Below, in pieces: positions 22,843-30,220 of a stretch of DNA of 50,519 bases. Under the pieces are notes generated by a model. The model ran no database searches. It was not told the DNA's origin and saw nothing but the letters and a program-made list of their open reading frames with translations. Position numbers and translations under genes: made by a program. The stretch is from Chloroflexota bacterium (GTDB lineage Bacteria; Chloroflexota; UBA6077), in contig JAJZQR010000003.1 of NCBI GenBank assembly GCA_021806765.1, positions 1 to 50,519 of the forward strand, written 5' to 3'. How positions within the stretch are numbered: the first letter of the stretch is position 1; each line of letters opens with the position of its first letter.

Positions 22843-23628
22843 CTACTGATGCAGCGCAAAAAGATGGTTCACCGGACCGTGCCCCTTACCCAAAGGATAG
22901 GCATGCCGAATGGCCGCAGTTATGTACTCCTTGGCGCCGGACACCGCCTCGGCCACGTCACGCCCCAGGGCAAGGTAGGCAGCGATGGCCGCCGAGAGGG
23001 TACAGCCGGTACCATGGGTGTTGGTCGTATCGATACGGGACGAACTGTAATGGATCACCCGCTTCCCATCGTACAGCCAGTCCACCGCGTCCCCCGAGGC
23101 GTGTCCACCCTTCACCAGGACGTAGCTGGCTCCCAGGCGGTGAATCCTCCGACACACCTCCTCGACATCCTCGTCCGTATGGATGGAAAGCCCGGCCAAC
23201 ACCTCCGCCTCCTGCCGGTTGGGGGTGACCACCAGCGCCAGGGGCAGAAGTTGGGTCTTCACGGCATCGACGGCGTCTTCCCTCAGCAGCAGGTCTCCGC
23301 TGGTGGCCACCATTACCGGGTCCACGACCACCCTGGAGACACCGTACTCCCGGATCTTCTTGACCACGGCCTCGATGATGGGCGCATTGAACAGCATGCC
23401 GGTCTTCATGGCGTCGATCCCGATGTCGCCGGCTATGGCGTCGAACTGGGCCTCCACGAAAGATGGGGGAAGATCGAAGATCCCGCTGACACCCAGGGTG
23501 TTCTGGGCAGTTAGGGCCGTGATGGCGGAAGTCCCGTGCACCCCTATGGCGGCGAAGGTCTTCAAGTCGGCCTGGATACCGGCGCCGCCACCGGAGTCGG
23601 AGCCTGCCACTGTCATAGCTGTCTTCAT
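22843..23628 (-). CDS. thiD: hydroxymethylpyrimidine/phosphomethylpyrimidine kinase ThiD
   Basis: ThiD phosphorylates HMP and HMP-P for thiamine pyrophosphate synthesis. The 261-residue product begins TVAGSDSGGGAGIQADLKTF, has AMKTGML, VVVDPVMVATSGDLLL, VVTPNRQEAEVLAGL, and the ribokinase-fold anion hole THGTGCTLSAAIAAYL. The second ATG (23626-23628) is chosen because MKTAMTVAGSDSGG is the usual start and GGAGG lies just upstream; an ATG 15 bp earlier has no ribosome site. No TPP riboswitch was recognised upstream. No other thiamine gene is present in the window. Confidence 0.94.
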   Translation of the reverse strand: MKTAMTVAGSDSGGGAGIQADLKTFAAIGVHGTSAITALTAQNTLGVSGIFDLPPSFVEAQFDAIAGDIGIDAMKTGMLFNAPIIEAVVKKIREYGVSRVVVDPVMVATSGDLLLREDAVDAVKTQLLPLALVVTPNRQEAEVLAGLSIHTDEDVEEVCRRIHRLGASYVLVKGGHASGDAVDWLYDGKRVIHYSSSRIDTTNTHGTGCTLSAAIAAYLALGRDVAEAVSGAKEYITAAIRHAYPLGKGHGPVNHLFALHQ

Positions 23629-23657
23629 GAGCCCTCCATGCAAGCGCGATCAACTGT

Positions 23658-23758
23658 CAGCCTTCTGCAAACCCGACCTTCAGCGGGTTGAGCGACTCCG
23701 CCGCAGCGGCGGCCGTCACCATCACCGGCAAACCCGATCTTTCAGGGGTTGAAGGCTG
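23658..23758. repeat. dispersed palindromic element with two hairpin direct repeats
   Basis: CAGCCTTC (23658-23665) and GAAGGCTG (23751-23758) bound a segment holding two related hairpins, each of form CAAACCCGA...GGGTTGA, and between them a GC-rich GCCGCAGCGGCGGC core. It lies in the 254-bp gap between thiD and the LivJ-type gene. It has no coding frame and is not a recognised riboswitch. Confidence 0.55.
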
Positions 23759-23882
23759 AAAGCTGATGGATGAACAGCGTGAAGTTTATGCCATCGCCGC
23801 CAACCTGCCAAGTCGGGCCATGCAAACAACCACGCCCCATCGGTTCACCGAGGCAGAGGGAGGGAAGAGGCAGTGCCAGGCG

Positions 23883-25049
23883 CTATTGCTCGAGTCCAAT
23901 CTGGACGAACTGGCCGTGCTTGACCTGGTAGACGTAGATCTTCCGATTCCGCATGTCGCCCCTGGAGTCCGCCGACCAATCGCCGATAACGGTCTTGATC
24001 TCCAACTTCCTCAGCATGTCGGCCACCTTGTTGCCCGACATGCTCCCCGCCTGCTTGATGCCAGCGAGGATGACGTCGGCCGCAGAGTATCCGGTGATGG
24101 AATCCATCCCAGGGCTTCGGTTCTCCACCACGCGGTAGGCGCTCTTCCACTGCTCTGAGGCTACTGCGGACATCTCCGGCTGAGTGTTGGTGATTATCAC
24201 CCCCTCAGCCTTGGAACCAAGAGTGTCGATGAACTCGTACTCCACCATGGAGTCGCCAGTCTGGAAACCACCCTTGAAGCCCGCATCTCGGAGGGCCTCG
24301 ACCAGAGGGATCCCCTCCGGATAATCACCCGCGAAGAACACAGCGTCGGGCGTCTGTGCCAGGACCATCTGCACCTTACCTGGAAGCTCCTTCAAGTAGG
24401 GGCCCAGGTCGTTGTACTTCATCTCCACCTCCGCCACAGGTGAGACCCCATTCGTCTTCAACCCGTCGACGAAGGCCGCCGCCAGCCCTCTGGCATACAG
24501 GTTGTCGGTGTGGAACACCACGATCCGCCTCCAACCCTGAGCGAGGGCAGTGCGAGCCGCGACCGGCCCCTGGATATCGTCGGTGGAGCAGACCCTGAAG
24601 AACCTGCTGTAGCCCTTCTGGGTGAAGGTGGGATTGGTGGAGCCGGGGGTGACGACCACCACGTCCAGATCCTTGTACACCTCGTCCAGGGCCGGCCCCG
24701 TGGCGCCAGAATTGTAGTGACCCACCACACCCAGCACCGGCTCGCCCTTCTTCACCGCATCGGCCACCTGCCCGGCAGCGTCCACCGCCATCTCCTCGTC
24801 CCCGCCGTCATCCAGGGTGCGCACCACCACCTTCTTGCCCAGGATCCCGCCCGATCGGTTGGCTTCCTCGGCACGGAGTCGAGCCCCGCCCGCGACCTCC
24901 TGGCCCCGACTCGCCATGTCTCCTGTGATGGGCGCCACCACGTACAGGTAGGCTTCGTCGGAGGGGCCAGGGGAGCAACCGACGGCACCCGCAGCCAGGA
25001 TCGAGAGAGCCATCAGGAATCCAGCCGCAGCCAGTCGCATCATCTCCAT
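23883..25049 (-). CDS. LivJ-type substrate-binding lipoprotein, last gene of the PspA-VWA operon
   Basis: This is a type I periplasmic binding protein of the branched-chain amino acid/amide (HAAT) group. The 388-residue product has a lipoprotein signal (hydrophobic residues ~6-23, AVGC with Cys25), then ITGDMASRGQEVAGGARLRAEE, LGVVGHYNSGATGPALDEVY, VVVTPGSTNPTFT and ADVILAGIKQAG, all typical of LivJ folds. No LivHMGF permease or ATPase is nearby, so it is unlikely to feed a dedicated transporter encoded here. Its ATG shares one base with the stop of the upstream gene (TAATG), pointing to translational coupling with the operon; a sensor or receptor role is possible. Confidence 0.87.
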   Translation of the reverse strand: MEMMRLAAAGFLMALSILAAGAVGCSPGPSDEAYLYVVAPITGDMASRGQEVAGGARLRAEEANRSGGILGKKVVVRTLDDGGDEEMAVDAAGQVADAVKKGEPVLGVVGHYNSGATGPALDEVYKDLDVVVVTPGSTNPTFTQKGYSRFFRVCSTDDIQGPVAARTALAQGWRRIVVFHTDNLYARGLAAAFVDGLKTNGVSPVAEVEMKYNDLGPYLKELPGKVQMVLAQTPDAVFFAGDYPEGIPLVEALRDAGFKGGFQTGDSMVEYEFIDTLGSKAEGVIITNTQPEMSAVASEQWKSAYRVVENRSPGMDSITGYSAADVILAGIKQAGSMSGNKVADMLRKLEIKTVIGDWSADSRGDMRNRKIYVYQVKHGQFVQIGLEQ

Positions 25050-25804
25050 TACCGCCTTTCTGATCCCCCCGTCCCGGCCCGTTGGTTGAACGCCTCGTCG
25101 TAGCCAGCCGCCAAATCGGAAAGCCTTTGAGTGCTCTGCTTCAGTTCCTTCAAGGTTTCGAAGCTCCTCCCCTTGATCTCGGGGGTGACCTCGATCGCCT
25201 TGATCTCCGCGTAGGACTGCCCAAGGTGGGCCAGGGCGGCATCGATCTCCCGCTCGGCGTCCGCCACCAGTCCATCCAACTTCTCTAGGCTGTCCAACTG
25301 ATCCTGGCGGCTCTCGCTCATGGTAGAGGAACGGGACCGCTCGTACCTCAGGTCACGCAGGTCGCGTTGGATCAGTCGATCTGCTCGGAACTCCTGAACC
25401 CTCAGAGCCATCTCGTAGATGGATCGAGCGGCCTCCTCCATCTGGGGCAACTCGTCGTCCGCCGAGGTGAGGACGTCTTCACGATCCTCCCGCACCAGGT
25501 TGTGCACCCCTCGAACGTACTCCACCGCTTTGGCTACACTGGTCCGCAGTCCCCTGTCGCCAATCCGTCCCAGGTCGATGCCCGCCAGGGACGCCTCCTG
25601 CTCAACGAGGGGATCGGACAGGGAGTCGATCACCAGCAGAGCCATCAGGACAGCACCACCGGCAACGCTGGCTCCTATCACCCAGGCCGGCCAGCGGCCG
25701 AGGATGGCGACCATCACCGCGACGAAGGTGACCAGGACGATGAGGTAAGCCTCGCGTCGGCTCAGCGTGTACCCGGCAATCCGACCCAGCCTCTCCCAAC
25801 CCAT
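25049..25804 (-). CDS. two-helix membrane protein with long helical cytoplasmic domain, family unknown
   Basis: I do not recognise a family. The 251-residue product has two adjacent membrane segments (about residues 19-36, LIVLVTFVAVMVAILG, and 41-60, VIGASVAGGAVLMALLVI), followed by ~190 residues that are almost entirely charged alpha-helix with coiled-coil character (EEAARSIYEMALRVQEFRAD, DQLDSLEKLDGLVADAEREI). The tail is polar. It lies 9 bp after the SBP-VWA gene and overlaps the LivJ-type start by 1 bp. Position suggests it is the membrane anchor or signal transducer of the five-gene module, perhaps linking external binding proteins to cytosolic PspA; that is inference. Confidence 0.8.
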   Translation of the reverse strand: MGWERLGRIAGYTLSRREAYLIVLVTFVAVMVAILGRWPAWVIGASVAGGAVLMALLVIDSLSDPLVEQEASLAGIDLGRIGDRGLRTSVAKAVEYVRGVHNLVREDREDVLTSADDELPQMEEAARSIYEMALRVQEFRADRLIQRDLRDLRYERSRSSTMSESRQDQLDSLEKLDGLVADAEREIDAALAHLGQSYAEIKAIEVTPEIKGRSFETLKELKQSTQRLSDLAAGYDEAFNQRAGTGGSERR

Positions 25805-25813
25805 CGCCGCCCC

Positions 25814-27466
25814 CTAGAAGTTCTGCGATATCAGCTCGTACAGCTTTCGTATGGTGTTGGGATCGGCCCTGTAGGCCTGACCACCCATTCCGCTGGAGAT
25901 CCTCCCCAGGTTGTCCATATCGGCATCGCCACCATATCCCACCGTGAATACCAGCACCCCGCTTCCGCTCAGCACTCTCACCAGCGGGGTCGAGTCCCTG
26001 CCGGTGCCCACGATCCTAGGTACTCTGCCGAGGCCGGGAGCGTCCGTCCCCACGCGGTTGCCCGATCGGTTCTCCAGCCCGTCGGTCATCGCCACCACCA
26101 CGTTGATACGTTCCTTGTCGTCCTGCTTCGCCAGCGATTGAACTGCGTACCAGACGGCGTAGTAGAAGGCCGTGTTGCCGCCCTCCCGCAGCTTGGTGAC
26201 ATGTTCGTTCAGGGTGTTCCGGTTGGACCCCAGACGGTCCAGCGGTACCACATCCACCAGATCGTCAGAGAAGGCCACCATGCCCACTCGTTCATCGTCG
26301 GACGGGATCTGCTTCAGGAAGGAAATCAGAGCCTCTTTCGTTTTGGCCAACTTGTCCCCGGCCATAGACCCGGACGCGTCCACCACCAGCATGATGTTGG
26401 CACGACGCTTCAGCCCGAGGGCCCAGCTGTCCTTAATGTAGGAGAGGACACCCCGCGATGGCATCTGCAGCAGTCGAGGCTGCTCGGTAGGGATCCCCTG
26501 AGCCTTGAGGGGCGACGTCTCCATGTCAAAGGCAAGGTCCACAGGACGGAAACCGTATCTGGCCACGATGGCCTGGCCCTCGGAACCAATCAAGAAGCGG
26601 CCGAAATCCAGGAACGCCTTGCGCTGATCCGACGTGAGGGTAGGCGTCTCCACCAGGATCAGCGGATGGTCCAGCATCAGCGTTCCCTCGACCGGAGCGA
26701 TTTCCACCAACCGGTCGGATTTCGTGCGGCTGTTAAAGTCGAACACCGATGCCTCGGGGAGAACCATGGCCGAAGCGGCTTTGGGCCCCTCTTTCAGGAG
26801 ATAGTCCACCAAAGCAGCATCGGAATCGCCCCCGTACCTGGCCACGGTTTTCTCGATGTCTTTCACGTATTCCCGAACCTGCTGCTTGTCCGCATCGGCC
26901 TTGGAAAGGCCAAAGGTCTTCCCCGCCCCCGCATAGAACTCGGCGGTCAAAGCCAGCAGACCCGAAGCCGAGGCCCGGGGAGAACCGTGGCTCCACCTGA
27001 AGCCGGCATCAGTCCGAGCCCTCGCCAGCAGAGTAGACCAGCCCCGCTCGACCGGCGGCCCCAGGTCGGCTTCGCGCCCCCGCCAGGTGGCGATCACCAC
27101 CGGCGTCGTCGCGTAGCGAACAGTGGTGCCTATCACCGATGACTCGCTTCTCCCGGCGGCCAGCCATACCTGGTCGAACTTCTCCATCCAGACGGAGGAG
27201 TCTGGGCTCACCCCGACCAACTCGCCCCTGGCGATGGCGTCGGCCATGTCAGGGTTCTCCATCCGGATGGCCGTGACCTTCACCGACGACCTGGAGTTGT
27301 AGGCCTTGGCCAACTCGGCGAACATCCCCGATTTCGTGGGATCGTAGGCCACCCTGATCTCCCGCAACGGAGCGGGAGTGCTCACAGGAGGAGGCTTGTC
27401 CGGTCCATCGCAACCTCCGGCCAGGATAGCCAGTAGAGGGAGAACCAGCAGAGTCAGCCGCTTCAT
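25814..27466 (-). CDS. substrate-binding/VWA-domain lipoprotein
   Basis: The 550-residue product has a signal peptide with a Cys at position 19 (LAGGC), a solute-binding region (residues ~35-330; IRVAYDPTKSGMFAELAKAY, ATTPVVIATWRG, LDHPLILVETP) and a C-terminal von Willebrand A domain (~355-550). The VWA MIDAS is complete: DASGS (363-367), the Thr in GGNTAFYY and Asp in AMTDGLEN. This SBP plus VWA fusion is known in several phyla but its function is unsettled. It lies between a second binding protein (9 bp) and a membrane protein (9 bp), so it is probably surface-anchored and metal-dependent in partner binding. Confidence 0.87.
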   Translation of the reverse strand: MKRLTLLVLPLLAILAGGCDGPDKPPPVSTPAPLREIRVAYDPTKSGMFAELAKAYNSRSSVKVTAIRMENPDMADAIARGELVGVSPDSSVWMEKFDQVWLAAGRSESSVIGTTVRYATTPVVIATWRGREADLGPPVERGWSTLLARARTDAGFRWSHGSPRASASGLLALTAEFYAGAGKTFGLSKADADKQQVREYVKDIEKTVARYGGDSDAALVDYLLKEGPKAASAMVLPEASVFDFNSRTKSDRLVEIAPVEGTLMLDHPLILVETPTLTSDQRKAFLDFGRFLIGSEGQAIVARYGFRPVDLAFDMETSPLKAQGIPTEQPRLLQMPSRGVLSYIKDSWALGLKRRANIMLVVDASGSMAGDKLAKTKEALISFLKQIPSDDERVGMVAFSDDLVDVVPLDRLGSNRNTLNEHVTKLREGGNTAFYYAVWYAVQSLAKQDDKERINVVVAMTDGLENRSGNRVGTDAPGLGRVPRIVGTGRDSTPLVRVLSGSGVLVFTVGYGGDADMDNLGRISSGMGGQAYRADPNTIRKLYELISQNF

Positions 27467-27475
27467 CTCTCCCCC

Positions 27476-28663
27476 CTACTTCTCATACTTGTCGACGAAC
27501 CAGGTCCCCAGGGTCACCAGCCCGGACCGAGACGCCTGGCGCATCTTCGAGGAAGACGGGACCCGGTCCCTGAACCCGAGGGCGGCGTACTTCTTGATCA
27601 GACTGTCGGGGCTGTCCATGGAGACGTCCGGGCTCGCCGGACGTAATCCGAATCGAAGGGTGGCCAGCTGTTGCTGCTCGGACAGCAACTGCTGCTTGAA
27701 CAGCACGGCGGCGTCTTTCTCGGCCGCGGACGATTCCTTCTCCTTCCCCATGTAGATGGCGAACGGAAAGTCGTACCACGCCACAGGGTCGGGGTAGACC
27801 ACCACTAGACCATCCTTCCACCGCTTCTGGATGGCGTCGGCGTTCAAGAGCAGGTAGTTCTCCATCACCTGTCCGGCATCGCCGGCCGATGGTCCATAGA
27901 GCACCATATTCTCTGCACCGTAAGGCTGGAAATCGACCACGGTGTCCAAGAGCTGCTTCATCCACTCGAGGTAGGCCGGGTTCTGCAACTCCTCGGTGGA
28001 AACGGCCGGCTTCTCATAGTAGGCGCCGGCAGCGCTAACCATAGCGGCCAGCCCCGCTGGGTCTCGCTTGGGGTGGGGGATCACCAGCTTGAATCGTCCC
28101 CAGCTCTTGTCACCACCAAGAGACTCCCAGCCGGCCGAAGTCGCCGCGTCGTGAGCGACTTCCCAGTCCAGAGGCCGGCCGAACCTCTTCTGAAGGACAT
28201 CGGCCCGCGACTTGAACACCGCCCACACCTCGGGGGACATGGCGACCGACTGGTCGCGGTATGGGCCGCCTGCCAGAAAGATGTCCTGCTTGTAGCGATC
28301 GGAAGCCACGGCGTTGGCCTGGTTGACCCAGTCCCTGGACTCCGCCACCCACGCGGTTGGCGGCTCTTCGAACTCTCCCCTAGCCCACTTGTCCAGGGCC
28401 GTTACTCCATCCAGCGGATACACATCGACCGTGACTGTCCGCCTCACACCATCCAGATCATACTCCTTGCCGCTGAACTCCCTTGCTGCGGCGGAAACCC
28501 AGGGCTCGGCAGCTACGGCGGACGCGACTGTGACGTGCACCGGTCCCTGCTCCTTGGGCGCCTCGATCTGCCTGGGCGTGGCAGGCTGGTTGGTCACCAT
28601 GTAAGCGATACCGGCCACGAACGCCAGGGCCACGATGATGATCGCCAGTCTCGTCGGTCGCAT
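27476..28663 (-). CDS. membrane-anchored extracytoplasmic solute-binding-like protein
   Basis: The 395-residue product has an N-terminal signal anchor (residues ~6-24, LAIIIVALAFVAGIAYMV) without a lipobox cysteine, then a globular domain resembling class II solute-binding proteins: HVTVASAVAAEPWVSAAARE, PTAWVAESRDWVNQAN, SWGRFKLVIPHPKRDPAGLA, DGLVVVYPDPVAWYDFPFAI. It looks like a paralogue of the N-terminal part of the downstream SBP-VWA protein but lacks VWA. No transporter genes accompany it. It lies 9 bp upstream of the VWA gene and 68 bp downstream of the PspA gene. Confidence 0.8.
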   Translation of the reverse strand: MRPTRLAIIIVALAFVAGIAYMVTNQPATPRQIEAPKEQGPVHVTVASAVAAEPWVSAAAREFSGKEYDLDGVRRTVTVDVYPLDGVTALDKWARGEFEEPPTAWVAESRDWVNQANAVASDRYKQDIFLAGGPYRDQSVAMSPEVWAVFKSRADVLQKRFGRPLDWEVAHDAATSAGWESLGGDKSWGRFKLVIPHPKRDPAGLAAMVSAAGAYYEKPAVSTEELQNPAYLEWMKQLLDTVVDFQPYGAENMVLYGPSAGDAGQVMENYLLLNADAIQKRWKDGLVVVYPDPVAWYDFPFAIYMGKEKESSAAEKDAAVLFKQQLLSEQQQLATLRFGLRPASPDVSMDSPDSLIKKYAALGFRDRVPSSSKMRQASRSGLVTLGTWFVDKYEK

Positions 28664-28731
28664 CTAACGCCCCCTGCCCGCGCGGCCCCTCTGTGAAGCC
28701 GCAGTTATGCGCTGCTCCTGTGCAGCCGGTG

Positions 28732-29445
28732 TTACCTGTCGGACTGCAGCCGTGCGCGCCGCTCTGCCAACTGCTGCTGCAACAGATCGTCGCCCAGGAT
28801 GTCGTCGATCTGCTGGCCGATGGAGCTACTCCTCGCCGCCACGATGCCCCGGGCTCGCTCCATCGCTTCCTTCTCCTCCCGGATCAGCGTCTCAGGAGAG
28901 AAGCGGCTGCGGACGTCGGCGTCGGATAGAGCTCTACCCTCGGCCTCGGCGGCCTTGCGCTCAGCGATCAGGGAGAGAAGCTGCCCCTTCTGTGCCTTCA
29001 GGGTGTCGATCCGCGCCATCAATTTGATCCTGGCCTCCTGAAGCTCCGCCACATCCTGCTGAGTCGAACCCAACTGGCCCTGCTTGAGCTCCAGGATCTC
29101 GGCGCCGGTGTTGAAGGTTGACTGGCGGCTGGCGGCCAGGGCGGCCAGCTGACTCTTCTTCAGATCGTCGTTGGTCTGCTGCTCCATGGCGAGCAGTCGG
29201 TCGATCTCGGCGTCGGTCTTCGCCTGCTGCGCCCGCAACTCCTCGATCTCTCGAGCCAGCGTCGTCTGCCGGCCCATGGCTTCGCCGAGGCAGATGCTGA
29301 TCTTGTCCAAGCTGCCGTTCAGCTGGTTGATCTGCTCGTCGAACACTGCCGGCTTGTTGGTGCTAAGAGCCCGGTCGAGAAGGTCGTTGATGTTGGCCCT
29401 CAGCAGCAGTGCCACCCTGTCCAGGATCCCCACGTAACCGGACAT
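28732..29445 (-). CDS. PspA/IM30 family protein
   Basis: PspA/IM30/Vipp1 proteins polymerise on the inner membrane and protect it under stress. The 237-residue product begins MSGYVGILDRVALLLRANIN, with DLLDRAL following, which matches the family start (amphipathic helix, then ANINDLLD), and continues as long alpha-helical coiled coil with EEIEELRAQQAKTDAEIDRL-like repeats to about residue 180. The ATG at 29443-29445 is chosen for its GGGAGG site and family start; an upstream extension of 43 residues is low-complexity. It heads the five-gene operon with two binding proteins, a VWA protein and a membrane protein. Confidence 0.85.
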   Translation of the reverse strand: MSGYVGILDRVALLLRANINDLLDRALSTNKPAVFDEQINQLNGSLDKISICLGEAMGRQTTLAREIEELRAQQAKTDAEIDRLLAMEQQTNDDLKKSQLAALAASRQSTFNTGAEILELKQGQLGSTQQDVAELQEARIKLMARIDTLKAQKGQLLSLIAERKAAEAEGRALSDADVRSRFSPETLIREEKEAMERARGIVAARSSSIGQQIDDILGDDLLQQQLAERRARLQSDR

Positions 29446-29587
29446 CTCATCCTCCCTCTGCCCCGTTCGTTCTCCACCACCATGGCGCGTCGAACGTTCT
29501 CCCCCTGTCCTCTTCCCACACTTCCCTCGCACGCCCACCAGCCGAGGGCCGGTCGCTTGTGCGCCGTTCCGCAATTCCCTAGCGTAG

Positions 29588-29653
29588 GGCGGGGTACAAG
29601 ACCCCGCCGTCCGGTGCCAGGGCTGCGGCCAGCGGCGGGGGACAAACCCCGCC
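29588..29653. repeat. pair of GC-rich REP-like palindromes
   Basis: GGCGGGGT-ACAAG-ACCCCGCC-like hairpin at 29588-29608 is followed 25 bp later by a related GGCGGGG/CCCCGCC hairpin at 29634-29653. A longer palindrome of similar composition lies at 45312-45341. Confidence 0.6.
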
Positions 29654-29840
29654 TGACTTCAGGAACGACGCACTCAGATGGTGCGGAAAGACAGGAGAAA
29701 CTTCCGCGCCACGGGTAGTCTAGAGCTTCTTAGCTGACTCGTCTAGGCTTCTTGGTACAAGTTGTGCCAGGAATAGCGATGCTTCAGGTGATCGAGGCCG
29801 GCACCTGGCAGATCTTCCGCCGCCCTTGCACCGGCTTCAG

Positions 29841-29870
29841 CCACAGCCACAGCCACAGCCACAGCCGCAG
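29841..29870. repeat. hexanucleotide tandem repeat (CCACAG)4-CCGCAG
   Basis: Four exact CCACAG units and one variant run head to tail just upstream of the flavin-reductase remnant. In one frame it reads as His-Ser repeats, but the surrounding frame has no support as a gene. Confidence 0.7.
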
Positions 29871-29930
29871 AGAGGAGCGTGTTCCATGGACACCGAGACA
29901 AGGACCCTCCACCGGCTCTCCTCTGCTGGT

Positions 29931-30081
29931 CGACCTGCAGGCCTGGTTCGAGGCTCGCGTCACAGATGTGGTTCCCCGGGGCGACCACACCGTATACGTG
30001 GCCGAGGTAGTGGAGGTGGGACTGCGCAGCGAGGCGAAGCCGTTGGAGTTGAGTGACACCGACTGGAGCTACGGGGGGTAG
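29931..30081 (+). pseudogene. C-terminal remnant of a flavin reductase family protein
   Basis: The last 49 codons of an open frame read AWFEARVTDVVPRGDHTVYV, then AEVVEVGLRSEAKPLELSDT and DWSYGG before a stop. This matches the end of flavin-reductase-like (FMN-binding split-barrel) proteins, which have a GDHTxxxGEVV motif and a terminal YGG-type tail. The upstream two thirds of such a protein are not found in any frame of the preceding ~480 bp, which instead holds repeats. I read it as a decayed fragment. Confidence 0.6.
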
Positions 30082-30107
30082 CCACCCCCCCCCGTCTCCC
30101 GCCTCTC

Positions 30108-30136
30108 TCTTGTAGATACGTCCACCTTGCTATAGA
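30108..30136 (+). promoter_or_regulatory. possible promoter of the spermidine-synthase fusion gene
   Basis: TATAGA (30131-30136) is a reasonable -10; TCTTGT lies 17 nt upstream (30108-30113) as a weak -35. The start codon is about 85 bp downstream, and a GC-rich hairpin at 30143-30179 (CGGGCCGGA/TCCGGCCCG) lies in the leader between them. Confidence 0.35.
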
Positions 30137-30220
30137 ATCCGTCGGGCCGGAAGCCCTCAGGAAGGGGCGCTCCGGCCCGCGGCACTCCGTTCCCCAACTT
30201 CGCGCCTCAGGAGGCCACCC

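Larger units (their letters stand above)
29446..29930. other. 485-bp non-coding stretch between pspA-like gene and flavin-reductase remnant
   Basis: No gene is supported here. It should hold the operon promoter for the PspA cluster, though no convincing -10/-35 pair was found. It contains two GC-rich palindromes of the GGCGGGGT/ACCCCGCC type (29588-29608 and 29634-29653) and a (CCACAG)4 tract ending in CCGCAG (29841-29870). Confidence 0.6.

Noticed and set aside
23629..23882. TPP riboswitch upstream of thiD
   Set aside because: No CTGAGA-type or ACCC...GAACCTGA-type core was found on the minus strand; the gap holds palindromic repeats instead.
29752..29930. Open frame with His-Ser repeats upstream of the flavin-reductase remnant
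   Set aside because: The His-Ser run is a translated CCACAG tandem repeat, and the frame lacks a ribosome site and any family resemblance.
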